Below are positions 6,860 through 13,466 of a stretch of DNA of 47,387 nucleotides, one piece after another. The stretch's first letter is position 1. Every line of letters starts with the position of its first letter. The translations under genes were made by a program, and so were the position numbers. Below the pieces are notes generated by a model that saw nothing but the letters and a program-made list of their open reading frames with translations, was not told where the DNA came from and did no database searches. Source of the DNA: a virus; the IMG/VR virus record IMGVR_UViG_3300028835_000144, positions 1-47,387 of that record; one strand, given 5' to 3'.

Positions 6860-7070
6860 AACTATAGACCTTAATAATCCTCAGCCACCTAGACAGCATT
6901 ATCTTATTTATACTAATACTGCTTATTATATGGTATTAGCTACGGAAGATGAAGTATGGGAGCGGCAGCAAAAGTATATACAAGAGAAGATGAAAGAAGG
7001 AGCAAGGATAAATCAGATAAGCTTTGTATATATACCTGTCCGTTATACATTGTTAGCAGGGGTAAAGTAA
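6852..7070 (+). CDS. Hypothetical protein (72 aa)
   Basis: ATG at 6852 within the last codons of the preceding gene; stop TAA shares a base with the ATG of the next gene (TAATG). The product is a small soluble protein with several Tyr residues and alternating hydrophobic segments suggestive of beta strands (about residues 15-30 and 52-70). Its family is unknown to me. A second frame open from 6956 across its 3' half belongs to the upstream extension of the DUF1353 gene and is not expected to be translated from there. Confidence 0.6.
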   Translation: MNETIDLNNPQPPRQHYLIYTNTAYYMVLATEDEVWERQQKYIQEKMKEGARINQISFVYIPVRYTLLAGVK

Positions 7071-7474
7071 TGTATTATCGGAAATTAACTAACTATAAGT
7101 ATCAGACACAGCAGCATATGAGCTGCAAGTTTCCTAAAGATTTGTTTGTTAATCTACCGCAAGGTGGTAGAATATGTACAGAGCATGAGTATGTATGTCT
7201 AGAATTAGGCTTGCGTACTATGCAGATAAAGAAAGGATACTGCTGGGATGGGCCAAGTGGTCCTACTATTGACACAGATAACTTTATGCGTGGCAGTTTA
7301 TTCCATGATGGATGGTATCAGCTTATGCGTGAGTATGGTAGCTTTTACTTCCAGTGGCGTGATGATGCTGACCAGCTACTAAGACGTATGTGTATAGAAG
7401 ATGGTATGTCTAGCCTACGAGCACGCTGGGTATACTGGGGCGTTAAAACCTTTGGACGGAGAGCAGCATCATAA
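7070..7474 (+). CDS. DUF1353 family protein
   Basis: 134 residues from the ATG at 7070 (TAATG overlap with the previous stop, purine-rich AGCAGGGG upstream). The pattern GYCWDGPSGP followed by a short spacer, then RGSLFHDGWYQLMR and a distal DADQLLRRMC segment is the signature of DUF1353, a small family common in tailed phages. The conserved Trp-Asp-Gly-Pro-Ser-Gly loop and His-Asp pair look like a ligand or active site, but no activity is established to my knowledge. In other phages the family occurs in several genome locations. The frame extends upstream to 6956, but that would overlap most of the previous gene, so 7070 is preferred. Confidence 0.8.
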   Translation: MYYRKLTNYKYQTQQHMSCKFPKDLFVNLPQGGRICTEHEYVCLELGLRTMQIKKGYCWDGPSGPTIDTDNFMRGSLFHDGWYQLMREYGSFYFQWRDDADQLLRRMCIEDGMSSLRARWVYWGVKTFGRRAAS

Positions 7475-7644
7475 TGAATGCACAGGAATTAGTAGAGAAG
7501 CTAGTGAAACTTATCAGTGAAGGATACATTGACCCTCATTCTGATATCATACGCTTTGATGATGAAACGGATGAGTATTATAAGCTACGGGATATAACCT
7601 ATGTTAAGGATAGGATATATCTTGAGCTAGACTTGGACAGCTAA
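7474..7644 (+). CDS. Hypothetical acidic protein (56 aa)
   Basis: 57 codons, ATG at 7474 sharing its A with the stop of the DUF1353 gene; its TAA shares a base with the next ATG at 7644. The product is strongly acidic (14 Asp/Glu in the last 40 residues) with a helical N-terminus. Small acidic phage proteins of this kind are often DNA mimics or host-protein inhibitors, but nothing here proves that. Coupling on both sides and exact fit in the gap support it as real. Confidence 0.6.
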   Translation: MNAQELVEKLVKLISEGYIDPHSDIIRFDDETDEYYKLRDITYVKDRIYLELDLDS

Positions 7645-7769
7645 TGCATGAGCCTGACTATCTAAAGTATCTAGATGTATTTAAATATTTTAAACTTCCT
7701 ATGGTTCTAGGCTGTTTAATCTGGATACTAATAGCAGCATTATTTGTGATAGTGGTTTGGTTAATATGA
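7644..7769 (+). CDS. Tiny single-span membrane protein (41 aa)
   Basis: 42 codons from ATG 7644 (TAATG overlap) to TGA 7769, which overlaps the next ATG as ATGA. After a 20-residue polar N-terminus with three acidic and three Lys residues, residues about 20-41 form one hydrophobic span reaching the C-terminus. Phage proteins of this size and layout include small holin-like, superinfection-exclusion and host-membrane-targeting peptides. It is too far from other lysis-like genes to assign a lysis role. Confidence 0.55.
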   Translation: MHEPDYLKYLDVFKYFKLPMVLGCLIWILIAALFVIVVWLI

Positions 7770-8263
7770 GATTATATACTTTAGCTCATGCTACATTCTT
7801 TGAAGCATGTATAGCTGGTCATCCAAGAGCATTCTTAAACTGGTTAGCTGAACAGATACCAGAACCAGAACCTATGAAGAAAGAATCTCTTGAATGGCTA
7901 ATGCTACGCTCTAAAGCAATGCCAGAAGTTCTGCCTGATTATTGTTATGGATGTAAGATACGCTTAGGTGAAATCCCTGGCGGCAATATCAGGCTAGTAT
8001 GTCCTAACTGTGTCAAGGAAGATAAGCCAGAAGCTGACAGTGAAATGAATTGGTTTCTAGATATGCAGATTATACTGCTAGATATGAATCCTCATGTTTA
8101 TTTTCCTGAGCTGCTAGACTATCTCTTAGCAGTACACGCATTATGGATAGCTACGGAGAAGCATAAGTTAGGCGAGATTACCTGGAAGAACCAGGAGTCT
8201 AAGCCTGCAATCAATTTAATTGATAAACTAAAGGCTCAAAGCTATGCAGCAAAGCGAAATTGA
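7766..8263 (+). CDS. Hypothetical zinc-ribbon-like protein
   Basis: 165 residues from ATG 7766 (4-base ATGA overlap with the membrane protein). Two CxxC knuckles, CYGCK and CPNC, about 20 residues apart near residues 64-90, form a plausible four-cysteine zinc ribbon; the rest is helical. The C-terminus carries LIDKLKAQ, the same motif that starts the helicase and ends the 366-residue protein. No family identified. It overlaps the following gene by 20 bases. The zinc ribbon and the recurring C-terminal tag together suggest a DNA-associated or complex-forming replication accessory protein; that is inference. Confidence 0.65.
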   Translation: MRLYTLAHATFFEACIAGHPRAFLNWLAEQIPEPEPMKKESLEWLMLRSKAMPEVLPDYCYGCKIRLGEIPGGNIRLVCPNCVKEDKPEADSEMNWFLDMQIILLDMNPHVYFPELLDYLLAVHALWIATEKHKLGEITWKNQESKPAINLIDKLKAQSYAAKRN

Positions 8264-8567
8264 AGAGTATAGCTTGAAAGACTTGTGGAATTTCCTGGTT
8301 GAAAAGGAAGATATAACTATCACAGTGGATATACACAAGGTAGATTATATCAGGAAAGGATTAGCTAAGATAAAGCACAGAGAAAAGGAAAAGATAGGAG
8401 AATTTGCAGATGATTCTGTTAAGTTCAATACCTATCCTATCCCACAGACCTCTGAAGAGAAGGAAGATGGTAAGATCCGTCTTAGGCTAGTGCTTAGAAC
8501 ACAGGAAGGATTCAATGTCCATAAGATTCAAGTTAATGATGTTGACGACTTGTCTGATACTGGTTAG
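8244..8567 (+). CDS. Hypothetical protein (107 aa)
   Basis: ATG 8244 lies in the end of the preceding gene with AAAGG about 8 bases upstream. The product is soluble, highly charged and rich in Lys/Glu, with a predicted helical first half and a strand-rich second half; no membrane segment or known motif. It ends inside the next gene, overlapping it by 53 bases, which is more than most pairs here. I can assign no role. Confidence 0.65.
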   Translation: MQQSEIEEYSLKDLWNFLVEKEDITITVDIHKVDYIRKGLAKIKHREKEKIGEFADDSVKFNTYPIPQTSEEKEDGKIRLRLVLRTQEGFNVHKIQVNDVDDLSDTG

Positions 8568-8841
8568 TCCAGTACAGGCTACATTATGTCCAGATGGTAG
8601 TCCAGTAACAGGGACTAGAGACTGTCACGGTAGATTATATCAGCCTCATAATCCTCGTGTCTGGCTACCTAACTATGCATATCCTGCTAGTCCAGCAGCA
8701 GTATGTACTAGAAACGGAGACTGTTATGCCAGGAATAGAAGACCTTATATTATTCGACAGCCACACGGGTACAAACCAGGAATTCGACCCAGAGTCTTTC
8801 AAAGAAGGTATTTCAAACCTCAAGGACAAATTAGATACTGA
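8515..8841 (+). CDS. Secreted Cys-containing protein
   Basis: 108 residues. The N-terminus is a classical signal peptide: KLMM, a hydrophobic core of about 12 residues, then a VQA cleavage site near residue 22. The mature part is small, basic, Pro- and Tyr-rich and has four cysteines (near residues 24, 37, 64 and 70), compatible with two disulfides in the periplasm. ATG 8515 follows a good GGAAGG. There is no lipobox and no second membrane span. The last 116 bases are shared out of frame with the next gene. A phage protein exported from the infected cell could act in exclusion or lysis; none is proven. Confidence 0.65.
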   Translation: MSIRFKLMMLTTCLILVSPVQATLCPDGSPVTGTRDCHGRLYQPHNPRVWLPNYAYPASPAAVCTRNGDCYARNRRPYIIRQPHGYKPGIRPRVFQRRYFKPQGQIRY

Positions 8842-9082
8842 AGCACCACATGAGGCGGTTAAGTCTATCTTACTTAGGCTTAAAGAATCGCTGCATCAGT
8901 ATCCTCAGATAGTCCATGAGCTATTACCGGAAGATATAGGACAGATGACTAGAGCTATTAAACATATTTCTGATATAGTTCTTATTAAAGATAAGACTAA
9001 ACAGAATAAGAAGGTAGCTCGTAAGCAAATGACTAGAGAACAGTTAGTAGACGCTATACATAATCCACCGGAGGATTTCTAA
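8726..9082 (+). CDS. Hypothetical acidic helical protein (118 aa)
   Basis: The frame is open from 8657, but ATG 8726 is preceded by GGAGA at 5 bases and is the better start. It still overlaps the secreted-protein gene by 116 bases in another frame. The 118-residue product is acidic at the N-terminus, basic near 95-105, and mostly helical; no domain recognised. Its stop overlaps the next start as TAATG. The long dual-coding stretch is unusual for this genome. Confidence 0.65.
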   Translation: MPGIEDLILFDSHTGTNQEFDPESFKEGISNLKDKLDTEAPHEAVKSILLRLKESLHQYPQIVHELLPEDIGQMTRAIKHISDIVLIKDKTKQNKKVARKQMTREQLVDAIHNPPEDF

Positions 9083-9399
9083 TGGCTATGCATGACCCTA
9101 GGGAAAATGAAATAGATCCTGAAACTATGGAAGAGATAAAATTTGATAGTAAAGAAGAACTAGAAGAAATGTGTAAGGATTATGCAAAGACTTTTAAGGA
9201 ACGATATGCTATACAATCTGGAGCAGGTGGAACCTGGACTGTTATCCGTAGAGTAAATAAAAGCTGTCCTGATTATCCAGAAGAGGATACACCTTTTGAA
9301 GAATTTTATAGCAGCGTCTGCATTTGTGCCACGCCTACTATGGCTGTTGCAATAGCAGAAGCTTTAGAGAAAGAGCATCCAAGCGGAGATATAGCATGA
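9082..9399 (+). CDS. Hypothetical acidic protein (105 aa)
   Basis: ATG 9082 shares its first base with the previous stop and has GGAGG about 10 bases upstream. The product is very acidic over residues 1-40, followed by a stretch with TWTVIRRV and a C-terminal helix ending in EALEKEHP. It is soluble, with three cysteines; the family is not recognised. The TWTVIRR and ATPTMAVAIAEALE segments look like a small beta-beta-alpha unit of the type used in phage accessory proteins. No functional claim. Confidence 0.65.
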   Translation: MAMHDPRENEIDPETMEEIKFDSKEELEEMCKDYAKTFKERYAIQSGAGGTWTVIRRVNKSCPDYPEEDTPFEEFYSSVCICATPTMAVAIAEALEKEHPSGDIA

Positions 9400-9545
9400 G
9401 CAGAAAAGATTATGTTTGTTGTATAGTTTTGTTAGCAGTAGTTGAAATACTTGGCGACTATAAGGTAACAGATAAGTTACATGAGATACGTTTAGCTTTA
9501 AAGGAAGCGTTACAGGAAAGTAAAGAAGATGCATCTGAGGGATAA
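9396..9545 (+). CDS. Hypothetical protein (49 aa)
   Basis: ATG 9396 overlaps the previous stop (ATGA), with GGAG nine bases upstream. An in-frame extension back to 9324 exists but would sit wholly inside the previous gene. The 49-residue product has a hydrophobic helix with two Cys (about residues 6-18) followed by an amphipathic charged helix. The hydrophobic part is short for a membrane span. It overlaps the nuclease gene by 17 bases. Confidence 0.6.
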   Translation: MSRKDYVCCIVLLAVVEILGDYKVTDKLHEIRLALKEALQESKEDASEG

Positions 9546-10497
9546 ACTAGGACTGAATGTACAGCAAGAACCGGGGCCAGGAGAACGCCCACGGTTTAGG
9601 CTATCTCATTCTGCCTTAGATATATTTAATAGATGCGAGCGTAAGTATCAGCTTATATGTTGGATACCACAGGAACCTGAGTTAGCTATAGAGAATGTAG
9701 ACTTATCCTTTGGTAAAGGAGTAGGCGCAGGCTTTCAAAAGTATATGGAGACAGGAGATTTAGATGAAGCTCTGTTTACTACCTTGCTAGCTTATCATCC
9801 TTACATAGAGCATCCTGATACTAAACAGAATAGGAAATATCTAGAGCGTGCCTTCTTTGCAGTAGAAGCTTTAGCTAATAAGTGGGATACGTTACCGTAT
9901 GAACTGATGTACTTTAATGGAAAGCCAGCAGTTGAGCTAACTTTTAAAGTAATCTTAAATGACTATGGCGATTATTATTGTGGTCATATGGATGCTGCTG
10001 TCTGGAATCAAGATAAGAATCTTCCAGGTGTAGTAGAAGTTAAGACTACAGGAATGAACCGTGACGATCTTACGCCTCTGTATAAATATAGTCCTCAAGC
10101 ATTAGGTTATTCTATGATACTAGATGTTATCAAAGATGATTTGCCTAATAACTTCGAGACAGTGTATACGGTAGCGCATCTTATAAGAGGAAACGAATGG
10201 CCTGATGCCAAGGTTATTCCTTTTAATAAGACTAAACTTGATAGATTAAACTGGCTCATGGCACTCATGGGCGACCTTAATACTATGATAAAGTGCTGGG
10301 AAAATAATTTCTGGCCTCAAAGATTTCAAGAATGTTTAGCATATAATAGAGCGTGTCAGTATATAGATACTTGTAATTTAGCTAGTTGGAATGATGCACA
10401 AGAGACAGTACCAGAAGAGTTTGGTTTAGATTATAATGCCGGTAAAGAATGGCAGTTTGAATTTAACCTGGATGAAGTATATGAAAAGGCAACCTAA
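9529..10497 (+). CDS. PD-(D/E)XK nuclease, RecB/Cas4-like, probable Fe-S protein
   Basis: 322 residues. An N-terminal SHSALDIFNRCERKY resembles the start of RecB/Cas4-family nucleases. The catalytic core is GHMD (Asp 155), then VVEVKT (Glu 170, Lys 172) and QALGY (Gln 190, Tyr 194), i.e. D-ExK-QxxxY. Cys 36 plus C-terminal Cys 269, 276 and 282 could bind a 4Fe-4S cluster, as in Cas4, AddB and related exonucleases. It directly precedes the Sak4-like gene (stop/start overlap), so it probably resects ends for annealing-type recombination. The spacing of the three C-terminal cysteines is not the textbook CxxC-x5-C, so cluster binding is inferred. Confidence 0.85.
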   Translation: MHLRDKLGLNVQQEPGPGERPRFRLSHSALDIFNRCERKYQLICWIPQEPELAIENVDLSFGKGVGAGFQKYMETGDLDEALFTTLLAYHPYIEHPDTKQNRKYLERAFFAVEALANKWDTLPYELMYFNGKPAVELTFKVILNDYGDYYCGHMDAAVWNQDKNLPGVVEVKTTGMNRDDLTPLYKYSPQALGYSMILDVIKDDLPNNFETVYTVAHLIRGNEWPDAKVIPFNKTKLDRLNWLMALMGDLNTMIKCWENNFWPQRFQECLAYNRACQYIDTCNLASWNDAQETVPEEFGLDYNAGKEWQFEFNLDEVYEKAT

Positions 10498-11414
10498 TGA
10501 ACCTAGCAGAGATTAAAGCGCGGAGAGAAGCTGAACAGACCCGAATGCGTGGCAGCACTGTACTAGTCTGGGGTCCACCTAGAACTGGTAAGACACGCTG
10601 GGTATCTTCTATAGCTAAAGCTCCACAAATTAATAAAATTTTTTTCTGGGATACAGAGAATGGCTTTGAAAGTATTATACACGCGACTAATCCAGACGGC
10701 ACCCCTTATTTATCTGAAGCGGAGCTTACTAAGATTAACCTTATACCTATCCTCGATACTCCTAGTAGGCCACTGGCAGCAGAGACTTTGCTCAAAGCAT
10801 TCTCCAGTACCAGCAGGACGTTATACATTAACTCAGCTGATGGTAAAGTCAGAGCCAAAGGACAAGAGGATGATAATGACGTGTGTCTTAGTCCAGAAGA
10901 TTGGGGACCAGATACCGCCCACGTAATAGATACTATAGGACAGCTAGGAATTAGTGTGCTTAATTTAGCCAAGCTAGAGATGGGTGAAGTTAAAGACCAG
11001 CGTAGATGGTATCAGTTTGCTACACAGCATTTAAATAATTTCTTTACAATGATACAAGCTAGTAATGCGTTTATTATATGTGTGACTCATGTATTAACGG
11101 ATGAAGTAGTATTAGCCCGTGATAAATCGGGCAATCCAACAAATACCCGTGACGACTATTATCCTATGTGTATGAGTAAGAACTATTCCATGAATGTAAG
11201 CAAATATTTCGGTTCAGTTATATATAAGTTCATTGATGGATTCTCTTTCGCGCACGTTAGTACACCTACTAAGAAGCGTGGAATACAGGCAGGTACGCGA
11301 ACGGGAGTAGATATATCTAACCTCCCTGATGCTACACTACCTGAGTTGTTAAAGCTAGTAGAGTTAGCACAAGCTAAACCAGAAGTTAATCCGCTATTGA
11401 AAGGTAAAAGTTAA
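10497..11414 (+). CDS. Sak4-like RecA-fold single-strand annealing ATPase
   Basis: 305 residues. Walker A GPPRTGKT at 26-33, FWDTENG about residue 53, a Walker B-like HVIDTIGQLG near residue 141, and a strand IICVTHV near residue 200: a single RecA-type ATPase core without the rest of RecA. Phage proteins of this layout (Sak4 group) promote annealing and recombination together with the phage SSB. Here an SSB-like gene follows directly with a one-base overlap, and a PD-(D/E)XK nuclease precedes, reproducing the usual nuclease/annealase/SSB set. The family call rests on P-loop pattern, size and context. Confidence 0.8.
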   Translation: MNLAEIKARREAEQTRMRGSTVLVWGPPRTGKTRWVSSIAKAPQINKIFFWDTENGFESIIHATNPDGTPYLSEAELTKINLIPILDTPSRPLAAETLLKAFSSTSRTLYINSADGKVRAKGQEDDNDVCLSPEDWGPDTAHVIDTIGQLGISVLNLAKLEMGEVKDQRRWYQFATQHLNNFFTMIQASNAFIICVTHVLTDEVVLARDKSGNPTNTRDDYYPMCMSKNYSMNVSKYFGSVIYKFIDGFSFAHVSTPTKKRGIQAGTRTGVDISNLPDATLPELLKLVELAQAKPEVNPLLKGKS

Positions 11415-11908
11415 TGCAAGACCAAACTCAAGATACTTTGCTAGATATGGACGACCTTGATTCTCTTACCCTTGATGGGATAGAAGAAGCACCGGAGTTC
11501 ATGACCCCTCCCAGTGGAAGATATAACCTTGGCATTAATAAAGCTGAGGTATTTAAAAGAGAATCTGAGGATGGGGATACGCAAGCTATCCGCCTTATTT
11601 ACTTCACCAGAGAGACTATTGAATTGAATAGTCAGGATGAGGACAAGGTTCCTGATGGTTCCTTATTCTCTGAAACCTTTGGTATCCCTGACGGGTTGAA
11701 GTATTTTAAAACTCGTATGATAAAGGTGCTTGGCGACAAAGTAGATGGCATTAAGATTAAAGATATGCTAGATGCTTTGCCTCAAGTATTCGGGGAGAAT
11801 GGAGATAAGATGATAGCAGCTACGCTAAAGAAAACTGTCTCTAAGAAAGATGGTAACGAGTATGAGAATGTTCGTTTCCAAAAGACTGAGGTAGTTGACA
11901 GAGGCTAG
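11414..11908 (+). CDS. SSB-like single-stranded DNA-binding protein (DUF669-type)
   Basis: 164 residues with an acidic N-terminus (about residues 1-28), then PPSGRYNLGINKAEVF and alternating strands with IRLIYF and FSETFGIP, the arrangement seen in phage SSB-like proteins next to Sak4 genes. It is translated right after the annealase and should coat single-stranded DNA for replication and recombination. Unlike many SSBs the acidic tail is at the N-terminus. The stop codon (11906-11908) is followed at once by the structured RNA element at 11912. Assignment is by context and pattern, so moderate. Confidence 0.6.
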   Translation: MQDQTQDTLLDMDDLDSLTLDGIEEAPEFMTPPSGRYNLGINKAEVFKRESEDGDTQAIRLIYFTRETIELNSQDEDKVPDGSLFSETFGIPDGLKYFKTRMIKVLGDKVDGIKIKDMLDALPQVFGENGDKMIAATLKKTVSKKDGNEYENVRFQKTEVVDRG

Positions 11909-11911
11909 CGT

Positions 11912-11983
11912 ATTGGTCAGAGCTTACCAATCCTAACAGACTTCGGTGCTGTTGTCCTGTTAGGGAAAGCTCGGGTGGGTGGG
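11912..11983 (+). ncRNA. Candidate structured RNA: two hairpins, pseudoknot and G-quadruplex motif
   Basis: Hairpin 1: ATTGGT (11912-11917) with ACCAAT (11926-11931), loop 11918-11925. Hairpin 2: CCTAACAG (11932-11939) with CTGTTAGG (11957-11964), whose loop starts with ACTTCGGT, a C(UUCG)G tetraloop mini-stem. Loop 1 bases GAGCTT (11920-11925) are complementary to AAGCTC (11967-11972), giving a 6-bp pseudoknot that encloses hairpin 2, with the stems nearly adjacent. GGG tracts at 11963, 11973, 11977 and 11981 with loops of 7, 1 and 1 form a canonical four-tract quadruplex motif that competes with the last stem pairs and the pseudoknot. It lies in the only sizeable gap of a 16-kb operon. No known riboswitch was recognised. 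Confidence 0.6.
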
Positions 11984-12049
11984 CAGTTTATCTTTCGGTT
12001 CCCTTCCGAGGATATTCGGGTTTTATTAAAAAAAATTTTGGAGAGTCTA

Positions 12050-12271
12050 ATGCCTAAACGTAAAGTATATTGTAGCGTAGATGGTTGCTTCAGTGAGCGT
12101 AAGTATGTAGAGAGTGGGTTATGTGCAGCTTGTTATGCAGGTATGTACTATTGGAAAGATAAGACTCCTACACAGGTAATCAATAGAGTTAAGCAGCTTG
12201 CTAGATTAAGTAGCAGGATGGATTCTCTTATGCCTACAGTTCGCCACATTAGGAGGCGACGGAGAGCCTAA
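12050..12271 (+). CDS. Small basic zinc-finger-like protein
   Basis: 73 residues from ATG 12050, preceded by GGAG at six bases. The frame is open back to GTG 11975, but that would start inside the G-rich element and has no ribosome site. The sequence CSVDGC followed by CAACY gives four cysteines (C-x4-C, then C-x2-C) near residues 7-29, and the C-terminus is a run of arginines. Probably a nucleic-acid-binding zinc protein. It is the first gene after the structured RNA, so its translation is the most likely target of that element. It overlaps the next gene by one base. Confidence 0.65.
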   Translation: MPKRKVYCSVDGCFSERKYVESGLCAACYAGMYYWKDKTPTQVINRVKQLARLSSRMDSLMPTVRHIRRRRRA

Positions 12272-12675
12272 TGAAAGATAAACCACAGGGTAGTAATATT
12301 ATCCTTGACCTTAGTATAAAGAATGCTCTTGAGAAGAGAGCACAGATGAATCCTAAACAGGATGTTATTCTGCCCTGGTGGTTTAAACGCCACACTCATA
12401 TAGAATATGGTAAAGAAGCTATGGAAGCCTTCGCCTTTATAATGCGCTGGCTTCAGGATAATGCACCAGAAGAAGCTGAGAATGTATACGATGAATCAGA
12501 CATGACACAGAATATCATTATCAATCCTATGTATGTAATAGAGGATGATATACTTCAAGCTTTTGTTGATGCAGGTTTTCGTGTGATGGAAGAGAAAGAT
12601 ATTCCAGGACAAGAAAAGACTGACATCTATGACAGACTAAAGCACGGGAGTAACTTCAGTGACAAATGGCACTAA
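12271..12675 (+). CDS. Hypothetical protein (134 aa)
   Basis: ATG 12271 overlaps the previous stop. The 134-residue soluble product has VILPWWFKRH near residue 33 and an acidic middle, with a C-terminus containing DRLKHGS. No family recognised. It lies between a zinc protein and a MazG-like enzyme just before DNA polymerase, so a link to nucleotide metabolism or replication is plausible from position only. It overlaps the next gene by 17 bases. Confidence 0.65.
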   Translation: MKDKPQGSNIILDLSIKNALEKRAQMNPKQDVILPWWFKRHTHIEYGKEAMEAFAFIMRWLQDNAPEEAENVYDESDMTQNIIINPMYVIEDDILQAFVDAGFRVMEEKDIPGQEKTDIYDRLKHGSNFSDKWH

Positions 12676-13159
12676 GTGGAACCCGCTAGCTATGCAAGCA
12701 GAATTCTGTAAGGCTATGGATATTCCTTTGGCTAATAGACCAGAGGTTAAACAGGAAGATTATCTTTATCTTGGTCGTGCTCTTATCATGGAAGAGTTTA
12801 AGGAAGTAATGATAGAGTATGATAGGATAGAAGAGACTACCTTACACTGGATAGGCGAGACTGAAAGAGAACAGTTACGCCACCAGTTCTTACAGAATCT
12901 ATGTGCAGAGCTAGCAGATTTAATATATGTTATATGTCAGGCTGCTAACATGCATGGCCTACCGTTAATCCAGTTCTATGATGCTATCCATGCTGCTAAC
13001 ATGCAGAAGATAGATCCAGCAACAGGCAAAGTAAATAGAAGAGAAGATGGTAAAGTGTTAAAGCCTGTTGGTTGGAAAGCTCCACCTCTTACGGAGATAT
13101 ATGATAAAGCTCTCCGTGGATTCTATGATGACACAGCAACCGAACCGGCTGGTGAGTAG
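12659..13159 (+). CDS. MazG-like nucleoside triphosphate pyrophosphohydrolase
   Basis: 166 residues, GTG start at 12659 with GGGAG eight bases upstream. A helical all-alpha core carries MEEFKEVMIEY and, further on, CAELADLIYVI, the acidic ExxE/ExxD pairs that bind magnesium in MazG/PRA-PH enzymes, followed by FYDAIHAANMQK and a REDGKVLKP segment common in phage versions. These enzymes hydrolyse NTP or dNTP to the monophosphate and pyrophosphate, or cleave alarmone. Next to DNA polymerase it probably adjusts nucleotide pools during infection. Confidence 0.75.
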   Translation: MTNGTKWNPLAMQAEFCKAMDIPLANRPEVKQEDYLYLGRALIMEEFKEVMIEYDRIEETTLHWIGETEREQLRHQFLQNLCAELADLIYVICQAANMHGLPLIQFYDAIHAANMQKIDPATGKVNRREDGKVLKPVGWKAPPLTEIYDKALRGFYDDTATEPAGE

Positions 13160-13466
13160 ATTGCAGAAGCAGACATATAAGCAGCAAGATTTATACTCCA
13201 TAGCGGACCTAGAGCTGGAGCTAGCCCAGAGATTCTGCCCTAGTTGTCCTATTGCAAAGTGGAGATATATGGCTGCTCTTAGAGGCCACACCATGTACAC
13301 AGGATATAAGTGGGTAGGTAAAGAGAAAACCTCCTACTGTATATGGATGTACCCGCCAGAGACTAAGGTTTCTGAGAGAGCAGATAAACACATTGTAGCT
13401 GAGGCTCCTTCATTAGATGACCTGTGTAATTGCAGGTTTAACAGAGCTGGATTTAAAGTTAGATGA
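13125..13466 (+). CDS. Hypothetical Cys-containing protein (113 aa)
   Basis: The start is uncertain: ATG 13125 or 13128 have GGA upstream, and ATG 13101 has GGAG at only four bases. I chose 13125. The product has FCPSCP and, near the C-terminus, CNCRF, so four cysteines that could bind one metal ion, with a Trp/Tyr-rich centre. It overlaps the MazG-like gene at its start and the polymerase ATG at its end (ATGA), so it is coupled to both. No family recognised; a small zinc protein linked to replication is the most one can say. Confidence 0.6.
   Translation: MMTQQPNRLVSRLQKQTYKQQDLYSIADLELELAQRFCPSCPIAKWRYMAALRGHTMYTGYKWVGKEKTSYCIWMYPPETKVSERADKHIVAEAPSLDDLCNCRFNRAGFKVR

Noticed and set aside
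11912-11972. Pistol-type self-cleaving ribozyme
   Set aside because: A hairpin loop paired downstream is shared with pistol, but the conserved A-rich junction and the third stem with the cleavage site are absent.
11906-11985. tRNA-like D-arm: TA followed by GCGTATTGGTCAGAGC
   Set aside because: It resembles a tRNA D-arm, but no matching anticodon stem, T-arm or acceptor pairing could be built downstream, and one D-stem pair is mismatched. The pseudoknot fold explains the bases better.
12020-12040. A8 run as a programmed frameshift site
   Set aside because: It lies in a noncoding stretch before the ATG at 12050, so there is no frame to shift.
11975-12049. GTG 11975 as start of the zinc-finger-like gene
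   Set aside because: It begins inside the G-quadruplex run without an SD; ATG 12050 has GGAG at the right distance.
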